DNA of 64,000 bases from the NCBI GenBank assembly GCA_013399115.1, contig VXAA01004301.1, forward strand, positions 688,085-752,084, read 5' to 3'. Below the pieces are notes generated by a model. That model did no database searches. It was not told the DNA's origin and worked only from the letters and a program-made list of their open reading frames with translations. Made by a program: the position numbers and the translations under genes. Position 1 is the stretch's first letter. Every line of letters starts with the position of its first letter. This DNA comes from Anseranas semipalmata. Its lineage: Eukaryota; Chordata; Aves; Anseriformes; Anseranatidae. Positions 15,564 to 26,928 of the stretch are shown piece by piece.

Positions 15564-16897
15564 AATCTAGTCTACATTGCATTATTCATAAAAGCATTTC
15601 CAACTGGGAACTCATCCAGCTGTGCAGATGATTGCACAGTTGAAATAAGGGCTTATCATGTGTGTGTTGTGCTTTGCAAGTTATAGCAAGGTCTTGCTAG
15701 GTCAAGAGATTACACTGTAAGGCGCAGAGTGGCACAGATGTTTCTGAGACATGTATCTTTCACTGAGATCAGTACCTCAGCAAATGGTGAAGTACCAAAG
15801 TTTAAGGGTTCAGGTCATATCCTGGCCATCTCTCAGCTCACGGGTTATTCATGATGGACAGGTACTGCGCAAATGGTCTGGTTCCAGTCAGGTGGCAACC
15901 AAGCTGTAGGTCAACATTAATATAGCTAAGGTGTATTTGTGTCAGCTGGGAGAATTATATTTTAAAGGTTAGCTTTGTAAAATTTTAGGTAACAGTAACT
16001 GCATTAAGACGTGTTGCTGCGAAAGTGGAGTTATATCATGAAAAAATGCCATTCATTTTCCCAACCCACAATTTGAACCGATCTCTAGCATTCCTTGGGG
16101 TATTATGAGTCTCTGTAAGATGTTCTTTGAAAATGTTTTGAAACGTCAGTTCAGATTCCTGAAAAGTACCAGAATAATTCATTCTGGAGAGAGTTCATTC
16201 ACGTGCAGACACCAGAACATTGATTTCAGTTCTGCACTGAATAAAATTTTGGTCTGATTCTTGTTCCTGTGATATTTTTTTCTTCTTCTATGTTTTTCGA
16301 AACTTCAGTGGCTTTCCTTTCAGCATTTTATTAGAGTATCTACACTTGAACCTTGAGAAAGCAGCTACATTTCTAACATTGCTCCAGGCCTCCTTATATC
16401 AAAGGCTTGCCAGTTCCAAGCATTTTGGCACCAAATTAGTGCATCAGTGCCGTGTGCTTTTATCCACTTGTCTCTCCCTCTCTCATCAGTAGTCTTTTAC
16501 TGGCTTTCCTTCCTGAGAAGGACAGGATTTTTCTTGCTGCCATCCTGATGTGCTTCATGCAGACTGATCCAAGCCTTTCCTGAAGCAGTGCATGTGATTC
16601 ATGAGCCCTTGATGATGCTGGAAAGCAACTGGAAACTCACTATTCAAAAGCCTTGAGATATGATGAGTATCCACCACCCATACAGATAACTGTTGGCAAT
16701 TAGCCTCAGTACTTAAGCAAAGTGGTTAAATTTTGCCTTTCAATAAAAATGTATGCCAAGAATTTCTACAGATTTCCCAGGTGGGGTGCGTAACTGAAAG
16801 CATTTTGTAACTCTACTTATCACAAGATTGCATTCAGGCAAATAAAATCAATTATTGGTTCTTGCCTGCTAGTAAAGGAATTTTATTTTCAGGATAC

Positions 16898-16950
16898 TTT
16901 TTTTTTTAATGTCTGGGTTTTTTTTTTGTTTTTTTTTTTTTTTTTTTTTT
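16898..16950 (+). repeat. poly(T)-rich block upstream of an exon
   Basis: This is mostly T, with a few interruptions, in the 53 bases ending at 16950, about 90 bases before the acceptor of the exon at 17039. It could be an expanded polypyrimidine stretch or the tail of a minus-strand retroposed sequence. No retroposed body is recognisable next to it. Confidence 0.8.
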
Positions 16951-17038
16951 GTATAGGAAAAAGTAGTAACCAATAGAAAATCAAGAATTCATTTGAAAAA
17001 TCTTTGTTAATATTTTCCTTTCTCCTTTTATTTTTAAG

Positions 17039-17144
17039 ATATGCAGAGTCTTGAGAAGTTACTGAGAGATGCAATAATATATGGCCAGCCTCGAAGCCAC
17101 AGGGCATGGAGAAAAATTATCATCCTCGTGGAGGGCATTTACAG
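17039..17144 (+). CDS. SPTLC3: SPTLC3 coding exon C
   Basis: The exon completes the split Asn codon and encodes visible residues 75-108 ([12 protein letters not shown] ... ILVEGIY), ending with the first two bases of a split Ser codon. The flanks are tttttaag and gtatgt. The LEKLLRDAI helix and the VEGIYS motif are hallmarks of the SPTLC2/SPTLC3 branch of the oxoamine synthases. In this family the EGIYSM(E/D)G strand lies beside the cofactor. The variable middle ([10 protein letters not shown]) differs from what I remember of mammals but keeps its length and basic character. The frame is intact. Confidence 0.95.
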
Positions 17145-17384
17145 GTATGTATGTTTTAGAAACATGACTACTCTTTATTATTTTTGAGGACAATGATATA
17201 TTGAGTGAAGCTAACATTGACTTAGGTATCTGAAAGAAATCTGAAATGAATGGAGTTTACAATAACATCCTCAGTGATCTTATAAAGATGTTAATTGCCA
17301 TTATATCAGTCAGAGCCCTGGCATAACTCACTCCAGTTAGATCCTGTGTGTTGTTCTGAACGTTGGTTTAGCAAATCACAGTGG

Positions 17385-17430
17385 AGTGGGAGACGTACTG
17401 TGAGCGGGAGACATACTGTGAGAGCAAGAC
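17385..17430. repeat. short tandem repeat, 18-bp unit
   Basis: Two adjacent 18-bp units, AGTGGGAGACGTACTGTG (17385-17402) and AGCGGGAGACATACTGTG (17403-17420), differ at two positions. A decayed partial third unit (AGAGCAAGAC) follows. This is a local duplication. Confidence 0.75.
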
Positions 17431-19280
17431 AGATCATCAGGTGGTGTATGTTGTCACAGATGTGATGAAATTCATGGAGCTATAGTGGGTGAGGAGTTTT
17501 GTAAAGTAAGTTGAGTTTTCCAGAGTTGTTTGCTATGCACGAGCAGATCAAAAGACAACTGTGTCATTCCTAATTAAGTTCTTTCTGCATGCCCAGTTCT
17601 TACCCAGCTGTTGAAAATTAAAAACTCAAGCTAAACACAGGCCAAGTGATACCAGCACCTTTCCAGTTATCAGTGCTGGATCTAATGAACTCAAACTGTA
17701 ACAAGAAAAACAATGAATAGACTGGCTTTCAAAGAATTACATAGTGGTATTTCATATAGACCTCGGTCCCTGGAGGAATTTGAATGAAAGAGGTGTCTTT
17801 GAGAATACATCAGGTAACATCAGTATCAGTAATATTATGTAATTATGGAGCATCCTAGTCAGATTGCTCCAGTTCACTCATAGTGCATTTTACACCCAGC
17901 CAGAGGGACAAGCCATCACCAGAGATGGGCAACAAAGCAGAGGCATGAGCCAGGCTCACCATCCTGGGCTTCATCCTGACAACTGCTCAAGTCAGGAGTA
18001 GGTTCCTGTGAGGTAGCCATGGGGCCAGTGGATGGCAAGGAGAGGGAGCCACTGGAGTCTGCAGAGGTGGGGCAGAGAGCTGGCCAGCAGGAGCACAGGG
18101 AGAGCTAGAGATTTTGAAGAGGAGTGAAGGGCTGAAGAAGCAGGGATCTAGGCAAGGCTACAGTGCAGATGACAAGAGAGAGGGCAAGTAGGATAGTTTG
18201 TGAGCAGTGACTCTTGCACCAGAGAGAAGGAAGACGGAACTGCTCATTCACAAGATATGACATGGTTTATGAAAGGAACCTTAAACTTTGTATGCAGGGA
18301 TTATTTCACGTGTTGCTGAAATATGGTTGCTACAGACGGACGGACAGTCACCATTTTATTGAGAAGTGCTAGTGCAGTTTAGCTGATTAGTCTTTTTCGT
18401 AAGGTATCTTTTATAACCTCATGTCATCACAACTTCATAGTCATCAGCACTTTCTTTTTACCTAACATTTTCCATCTGCAAACAGAACAAATCAGTCCTT
18501 ATCTAAACACCTGTCACTCAGAGCTGAAACAGGTCAGCTGATCCAAAGCAGGCTGAACGTCCCCTTTCAACCAGAATAAACAGAGCAAAACTGCAAATAA
18601 ACATAGCTTGGCACTACTAAAAGAAAGCTCAGATTTAAGGACTTTGATCATGCAGAAATTAAGTGGACCACCAACATTTTACTGACAAATATTCCCATCG
18701 GTTACATGGCCTGCAGAAAATGCTCCAGCTGCTGAGCTTTGTTCACTTTTAAATCCTTTGCTGTGGATATTGACCACTAGGGAGAGAGAAGGTAGATGGG
18801 TGACCACAGAGGCATAGATCCATTTAAGCAGTGGGCCAAAACCACTGACAGATAGTTGCAATACCTGTGTATTTGGTACAGAGCTTTGTTTTGCTCCAGT
18901 TTTTGCAGTTGATTTTCAAAGAAGATTTCATTTTCAAAAATTTGCAGATCCATCTGTTAGGTTGCAAAATAAAAACATGTTAAACCCCAGAGAACCACAC
19001 CAAAAAGGAATTTGGATTTTAGAGAGGAATTTGTGGTGGTACCTAACAGTTCATTACTTTTCAATGAGATTTGACAGTCAAATTAATTACTTTATATTTC
19101 CTTAAAAGTCTCAACATTAGTATGTCACTTCCTGTTGATTGCCAGAGAAATATCAGACAGGGAATCAGATATTATATTTCTTTGTTTCTGCTTCATTTAT
19201 ATCACATGTAACCCATAAGAGCTGAACAGTGTTAAGACCACTCATGTCCTGAATGTCAATGTTTGTGAAAGGCATAAAGT

Positions 19281-19311
19281 AAATAAATAATAATAATAAT
19301 AATAATAATAA
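19281..19311. repeat. (TAA)n microsatellite
   Basis: About nine TAA triplets run in an uninterrupted array preceded by two AAAT units, inside an intron. Confidence 0.9.
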
Positions 19312-22300
19312 GCTCAGCTCTCTAATGTTGTTGGACCCAGCCCCAGCAGTAGCTAGGTTGGTTGGTTAGTTGTTTTCGTAGTCAAAGCAGATCAGAAATT
19401 GAAGATTGTGGTTTGGTTGCAAAGCAAGTCTGCTCTGACTTGAGGGAGAATACCACCACACCCCACTGTGCCCTATCCCTGCCATCGCTGCCAACCCGAG
19501 ACGCACACAGATGATCTGTCCTTACAGCACTGCTGGGAACACTTTCACCAGGCATGTACTCTAAGTAGCTAATAACATTTCATATGCAAAAGAAAAAGCT
19601 GGATAAAGACGTATTAGAAGTACTCTTACTTTTTTTGTGTGCACGTTCTTTCTTTTCTTGGCCCATGATTTTTGAAAGACTGAAATTTTCCAACCCCAAT
19701 ATTGGCTAATGTTAGTTCTCTTGAAGATTTGCCAGATGCCAAATCAACATTCATCTAGAGGGTTTAAGAGGAGGCAGACTGTTGTTAATGTATTCTTCTT
19801 AAAACAGTTAATATTGCCTTTTTTTTTTTTTTTTTCCTAAGGACTTAAAGAAGTTATGCTTTGGGGACAACTAATACAGAATTTAAATAACTTGGTTAGA
19901 GCCATTCTCCAAGTTAAAATATCTTGACTTGCAAGTTTGGCTTGGCAAATGTTTACAGAAATGCCTTTTCCAGAGATGCAAAAGAAATGCTAAGCTTTCC
20001 TATTTTACATAAATATTGTTATATGGGACACTATAGTCTTAGTATGGCAAAGTTGATGGTATGGAAAAAATTTTACCTTCTGTTTGCATTAGGGGTATGT
20101 TAAAGTGTTTACTCTGCGCATAAGCCTGGACTTACCAGCTGGCAAAATTTGAAAAGGGTCATTGTTAGGCAACACGAGCATTTCTGGAAATCAGACTTGT
20201 GTTTGAAACCATAAGCCACAGATTTTGGTTGGTTATAACTGAAGGCAGAATTGGCCCCTTGACTTGGGAAGTACCCAAGCTACATGTCAAATAAATAGCA
20301 ATAAGTATATGATTGTTTGCTTGTTAATGTCTCTAACATCTAAAAAATAAAAAAAATAAAAAAAATCATCAGAAGTAAATGTAACTACTAATGAAAGCTA
20401 GTTCTTAACTTGGACTAGCCTAGGAGCAAATATATTTCATTTTCATTCCAAACTGAGAGAGACCATCCAGCCATCAGTCTTCAGTACAAAAAGCATGAAC
20501 AAGTTTTGGCAGTGTCCAGGGCATAAATTAAAGTGACTTGCAAAATCATATTTCTATTATTTAAATATCCAGCTAATGTTTTTCTTGGCTTCTACCATTT
20601 CCAGTTCAGGATTAATCAGTTACTATGTTCTTACATGGTTTGTGGTAGACTTCTGCTCTCTTGCACGCATATTTACCTAGGAGCCAGATACGCTAAGGAC
20701 GAGGGCAGGAGTTATGGCACACCAGAAACTGATCAAAACAGATTATTTTTTTTCTCTGCTTTTAATTTAATTTGGGTATATTTCCTTCCAGCTCTGAAAA
20801 TAGCTCTCTGATCAATTGGATATTATCCAGTGCCTTTTCATGTGCACTAGAAGTTCCTTGGGATTCAATGCCAATACCATAGGAAATTTATCGAGGTTAT
20901 TTTTTATTTTCTGGGATTAGATGACAGGACTTCAGAAAAGAATGGGGTAACATTTAATGTCTTTGGCCAGAAACCAGCATTAAAGGTTAACGTTTCTATT
21001 ATTTCAGTGTATGGGATTGTATCTGAGGGCAGCGTTGGAGAGTTTCCTTAAACTATTGCTCTAAACTACAAAACAGAGATTGTTCTATGAATGTCCAAGG
21101 TTTATGTAAGAAAACGGTCCCTAAAGTAAATACTAAAATGCAATGCATATATTTTGGGAGCAATAGGTCAGGAAAGAAAGAGGGATTTTCCCAATGTTGA
21201 AAGGATAGTGATACTATAGGGCATGTTTAGAGAGGTTGAGTGATGCAATTATGAAGAAGATAATAGGTTGAATATTGGTAAATTACTTTTTCTGACAGAA
21301 AAAAAAAATAAAGATTGAAACTATGGTACCATAGTAGGTGGTAGAAAGCTCTTTTTCTGAGAAGTTTCAAAATAAACTGGACAAAACCTGTCAGTACATC
21401 CTGCCAAGATCAAGTCTGTATTCCAAGAGAGGTGACCAGCACAGATATACACCTCCTGTCTCTCAACGCATGTGGATCTAGAATTCATCAGCTGCATCAG
21501 GAAGAATCTCAGCTTTGTTGGGATTGAACCAAGCCTCAAAATTCAGCGATCCCAGAATTCTGGGTTATCTCCTCCTGTCTGGAAGTAGATTCAAACTGAA
21601 TGCATACTTAAGCAAGCTCTTCTTTACACCCTCTGAACAAGGGAGATGAGGGTCAGCTGCAATCTAGAAGCTGTGTATCCCTGCGGCCAAGCTAATAATT
21701 TTTGCTGAGACGGGATGTAATACCACATAATGCTTATGTCTGGCCTGGGCAGAGCCAGCTTATGTTCATCTGCATACAGCTGTTTAGACATGCCCTGTGT
21801 GCTTGAGCAGATCTGGAAACAGATCAATAGCTTTGTGAAAGTGACACAACCAGACTGAGACAGAGAGATTGCAGTTCACTTCTAGCTCTCTGGTTTAAAC
21901 TCAGTTGACATCAATATTTACTGAAGGATTCAGTAAACTTTCCATTTGGGCTACCCAAGGGGGTATAGGAAGTGAGTTTTATCTCAAAGCAATTCTAAAC
22001 AGTGGTGTTCACATCACAAACCCAAGGTCAAAAGAGAAACCAAGCATAGAGTAGGCACAGAAACAGCTCTCATCTCTGCCATCAGGAGGACTGAGGCCCA
22101 TTCAAATGGCAGCACAGAAAATGTACATGAAGCCAGCAATGTTTTACCTGCTCCAAGGATGCTTCAAGGCCATGTTAAGATCTCTGTCAACTATTGTAAC
22201 ATTTATGTCAACCAGCATCTTTATAGAGTGCTAACTCAACACTGAAAATGGCAAATATGCAGTAAATCAAGCTCTGTATTTTTAATTTACTGTTTTTGCT

Positions 22301-24435
22301 TGTCTTTTTGAAGATAAATGCTTTGTTTCCCACCTGAATCTCCATGGGCCAGTGTGATGCAATGCCCATGTAAATGTGGAAAACCTATTATTCTCTTCCT
22401 CTGTCTAGTTGGTCTCCCCAGCTATTGCTGGAAGGTGCAGGGTGGGATGCATGTTCGTTTGCTGCAGAGGAAGTCCTTGGCCCCACTCTTCCTCTCTGAC
22501 CACTTTCCCTACCTGCAAGCTGACCAGGCAGCCAAAAGCTGCCCTCCCTAGCACGTAGGGTGCTGCATGCCCAAGCACACCCAGTGGCTCGGTATAATTT
22601 TTAGCTGACTAATGGGTTGACTCTGGGTTATGTGAGGACTGTGGGCTCTGCCCTTGTATTCATTAGGAAAATAGCTGCGGTGGTTCAAGTTACTTCTCCC
22701 CGAGCTGCCAAGTGCCACTTGGCTGCTGGAGGGCTCTGTCCCCAGCACAGGGTGACAGGAGGGAAAGCTCAGTCCTTAGGAGCTTGCAGCACAAGCCTGT
22801 CCACCCTATGCTGCAATCAACAGTGGTGCTGATACCCATCCCTATGGCTGCCTCTTCTATGGCAAGGCAAGATTTGCCAGCAGTCACCCAACAGCCAAAA
22901 ACATGCACCCAGGTGCGCGCAGCCAGGCTCTCTGAACCTGAACAGCACAGGCAACCCTTGTCCATGGCTGCTTCCTGGTGCTGTTCTTTGGAACTCAGGG
23001 AGACTTGCCGATGGGCAGGGAACAGATATCTCCTTCAAAACTCCAAGCTTACTTGGGAGACCAAAGGATGAAGGAGGAAAAAAATTGTCAGAAATTTCCC
23101 AAGTGTCAAAAGCACATCCAGCCCCTTTTGTGGTACCAACCTTCCAGCTGCATAGTGCAGCTTGAGTGGCAATTAAAAGAATCTGTGAAAGCCACTGGTC
23201 CAGGATCAAAAAACTGCTGAGAAATTGTGTTGATCACACTGCTCATTTTTTACTTGCCATTTGGGAACAAACTTGACATTTCTGCTTACCTGAAGCTCTT
23301 GTAGCACATGCAATTGGATACACCTTAGCTGCAGGTTGTAGCCACAGAGCACTGGTTTTCCTGGCACACAGCGCGTTCACTTTGGGTTTGATAGAAAGTA
23401 TTTAGCATTTAAAGACCTGCTTGCTACAGCTAGTGAAGAGAACATGTTTAACTCATTATGAAATGAATGCTGAGTGCATCAGAGTGTATCCAAGCATAGC
23501 CTTAGTCATCTCACAAAGGTTTTCAAGACATAATAGTCTTCACAGCAATACTATTGATACTCCATCTTTATAGGATTAGAGTGCATTTCTTATGTCTCCC
23601 AGGGCTTTCATTTTGCTGTACAGCTCCTCTGTGCCTTCTAACTTACTGTGTGATGTGATTACCAACAGTACAAAAGATTTATCATCTTTTCTTATTTCTA
23701 GAACTCTCTATACACCATTAGTACAAATTTAGAATATTTCCATTTCCTGCATGGCTGTAAGAACATAAACAGAAAAAGAATGGAAACTTTTTTCCTTTTG
23801 AGTATGGGGCAGCAGGCTGCATTTCCTTTTAAAAAAAAAAAAAAATGGTCAAGAGTGTATTTGAGCTACCTTTTCTGATCACTGATTCTCTACACTCTGA
23901 AGACTGGGTGCTTTGAGTTATGGCACTGTCTGTGCATTTCACGTGAGTCATCTGATATATGTTAGACCCAATTCCTCTGCACTGGAGTGATTCTTCTCTA
24001 GAGCTGTTACCCCCAAATATTGCACAGTAGTAGAAGATAGATGAAGTAAGAAAGGACCAAACTGTGAATTATAGCAGTTCCTTATAATTCATTACAATAT
24101 TTTTTTTTGTAGTGAAATGTAGTATGCCGCTTTGGATGAATATCTCCCCCTTACTTTATATCTTTCCTTCTCTTTTCTGTCATGTTAGCAATTTGCAAAT
24201 GTTCAAGAACTTTTTGACTGTTTTTATTGCTTGAATCCTAAAACTATTTAATTGTTTTATACTCACCTGTAGTTGTGAGAGGTTTGCAATATTTCTTTGT
24301 AAATACAAACTGAGTTTGCAGATCTTCCATGGGGTAATTGCGCTATGCAGTTAATGCCTATGTTTTCTGATAGCATTTTAAGGAGAAAGGGAGGGTCAAT
24401 GTTTGTTGTTCATCCATAACTCTCCCCATCCACAG

Positions 24436-24655
24436 CATGGAAGGGTCCATTGTGCGCCTGCCAGAGATAGTCTCCTTGAAGACGAAATACAAAGCCTACC
24501 TCTACTTGGACGAAGCTCACAGCATCGGTGCGGTGGGAGCAACAGGACGAGGAGTTGTGGAGTACTTCGGTATGAGTCCTGGTGATGTTGACGTATTAAT
24601 GGGAACATTCACAAAGAGCTTTGGTGCAGCTGGAGGATACATAGCTGGCAAAAAG
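24436..24655 (+). CDS. SPTLC3: SPTLC3 coding exon D (PLP-lysine exon)
   Basis: This is the longest visible exon, encoding the end of a split Ser codon and visible residues 110-182 ([11 protein letters not shown] ... GGYIAGKK). The flanks are ccatccacag and gtaaag. It carries the core of the active site. YLDEAHSIG holds the Asp (codon 24509-24511), which contacts the pyridine nitrogen of PLP, and a His (24518-24520). GTFTKSFG holds the Lys (codon 24614-24616) that forms the Schiff base with PLP. Presence of this lysine shows a catalytic subunit (SPTLC2/SPTLC3 type) and excludes SPTLC1, which lacks it. The glycine-rich [11 protein letters not shown] follows. The context [10 protein letters not shown] and GMSPGDVDV also fit the family. 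Confidence 0.97.
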
Positions 24656-26801
24656 GTAAAGGAAAACGCAAATATTTTAACATCAAGGCAAGGAAAAGTA
24701 CCTTCTTATCACAATATATTTTATTATCTTTTCATATAGACTGCTTTATAGAAGCACAATTCTAAAGATAGTACCACTTTTGTCTGGATCCCAAATGAAC
24801 ATCAAACAGTCAGACTTTCTTATTTTTGTCTCATGTTCATATTATGTAATTTGCTTGGGCTGGGTATTTCCGTGCCACCCTGACGATTGTTGTTTGTCTT
24901 GGAAATGTTTAGACACTTTGTGGTTGGCTAAATATACTTCACTACATTAATTTGCATGCAGACTGCTTGTTACTTTATTTCACGTTTGTAAACAGTGTGT
25001 GGAGCAATATTGAGAGATTAAAGCCACAGTTTCATCCACTGATAATAAAATTCCTGAACAGTTGTGGATTGTCATAGCTGCATTTTTTTAGGAGGATGGA
25101 GAAAGAGGGTTTACTGAGGGCCTTTTGCAATAGTAAAATCTGTGTCCTCAATTGCTCTGCATACATTAAAAAAACAACTTCTTGTCAACAACAGATGTCA
25201 ACAAAAAGTAGAGCTGAGCTTGTTTTAACTGGGAGTGTAGGAGAAGAGAAAGTATAATCAGTGCCGTTGTGAAATGTCATCATTTTTGTTGCTTAGCAGA
25301 GATATGAAGTGGTTGCTGATTGTTTACTCTCTTCATACCGCACACATACCACTATTTCTTAAGTAGATTGCTAAAAGAGTAGGAAGCCTGTTTAGACAGC
25401 CTGTATGGATGTTTTCAGGGTAGTAATAATAGGGGTAGCACTTGCACAGAATAAAAGGGATATAAGAAAATATAAAGTGTATATTTCTCACCATCTTTTT
25501 GGGGTTTTGCACCTGGAGATCTTAAAACAGACTATCATAATGCGTAAGGAATCAACTTTCTTCTGTTTGTTTCCTGAATTGGTATCTGAAAATTTGACTT
25601 TTATGAAGGACAATATGGCTAATATAGCTAGAAATGATAGGAAGCCTAGACCTGTGAAAAAAGGTCTAAAGCTACTCATTATCTAATCCTAGGAAGTTTT
25701 CTTAAATGAAAGTGGTCGCTTTTCTCACACCTGTGTTTATCCCTAAGCTTTGCCTCAGGCTTCTGGGCCTTGGTGGCAGCTGCTCACCTAGATTGATTTC
25801 TGCAGCCAAAACCTCACTGTGGCATTTTTTGCTGTGTCAGTAAGAGCACAAGAGCCTTTTCAACTGTTTGGTTGAACCCTTAAGATTACAATCGCAATGT
25901 AGCAATGCATAATGTATATAAAGTTAAATAAATCTTTTTCCCTAGCACTGGAGTTACAGTATAGGCTCATACAGCTTTTTTTGGCAATAATTACATATTT
26001 GGCAAAAATAACACTATCTTTGTATTTTTTCTGGTGATTTTTTTTTTTTATCAAAGGCCATTTTCAGGCAGGTGTCATCCCTTTCTCACTAACATACATT
26101 CAGCTTTTAGTGTGCTAACAGTTACTCTGCAATTTGCACTGTGAAACAGGAGTTGTCACAGCAATGATGGTCTTAAGCTCTGAGTTGCTACCCTACCCCT
26201 GTATTCAGGACAGTTATTGGTGCTTTAGATATGCCTACAGTACAACAATGCTTTTGCTGGGACCACAGATTGTGCTCTTGGTTATACAAGGAAGTGTTAA
26301 AGCAGCTGTACTAACTATAATATGACCAAACCTGCCACACTGATGGAAAGTTTCAGTTCTAAGAAATGTATATGCTAATAGCCAAAGATAGATCCTGGTA
26401 AGGTTGCTTTTCCTGAGTTAGGTCTTGTGGCAGAGAAACTGCTGTTGTCATTTAAGTTTTACTTCATTCCCATTCAGAGATGGACTGAGAATTATTTTAA
26501 ATGCAGCTGTTTGTTGGTCTTTAAATGATTTTGGCTCCTTTATAATAAGTTTCAGCACATAAACAGTGTTCTGTTCCAGAGCTTTGTTTCAGCTGTAATT
26601 GCCCCCACTTAAATTGTAAAGTACTTGCACCTGCCTGATGTTTCTTCAGGCTGTGTATTAACAGTAGCAGCCAAGAAAGTAAACCAATAACGGGTGAAAC
26701 CTCCTCTTTCTTCTGCATGTTCTCACTCTGCAGTAGTTAAGAGGGAGATCTGCTATTTGGGCACCTCAAAGCTCATTCATACTTTGTTTTGCTTGTGTAA
26801 G
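24656..26801 (+). other. SPTLC3: SPTLC3 intron D-E (2146 bp)
   Basis: The donor is gtaaag and the acceptor is gcttgtgtaag, whose pyrimidine tract is interrupted by several G. Only short T and A runs are present. I see no other element. Confidence 0.9.
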
Positions 26802-26928
26802 GACCTTGTGGACTTTTTACGAACTCATTCTCACAGTGCTGTGTACGCCACATCTATGTGTCCACCTGTGGCAGAGCAAATCATCAGAGCAATGAAATGT
26901 CTCATGGGACTAGATGGAACAACACAAG
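26802..26928 (+). CDS. SPTLC3: SPTLC3 coding exon E
   Basis: This exon encodes visible residues 183-224 ([19 protein letters not shown], then [23 protein letters not shown]) and the first base of a split Gly codon; the donor is gtaagc. DLVD and MGLDGTTQG match SPTLC3 rather than SPTLC2 as I recall them (SPTLC2 has variants such as ELID and MGQDGT). HSHSA(V/T)YATS is the family block that closes the active site near the PLP phosphate. One oddity is Cys in the TSMCPP motif, where the mammalian paralogues, from memory, have Ser (TS-M/L-SPP). Confidence 0.96.

Larger units (their letters stand above)
17145..24435 (+). other. SPTLC3: SPTLC3 intron C-D (7291 bp)
   Basis: The donor is gtatgt and the acceptor is ccatccacag. 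The intron contains an 18-bp tandem repeat (17385-17430), a purine-rich stretch (about 17.9-18.2 kb), a TAA microsatellite (19281-19311), a 17-T run (19819-19835), a somewhat GC-richer stretch (about 22.4-23.2 kb) and a 15-A run (23831-23845). No exon was found. The open frames around 22.7-23.2 kb overlap on both strands and have no recognisable domain. Confidence 0.85.

Noticed and set aside
22712..23220. Overlapping open frames of 80-130 codons on both strands in a GC-richer stretch
   Set aside because: Frames overlap on both strands, show no domain and no convincing splice context, and are explained by higher GC giving fewer stop codons.
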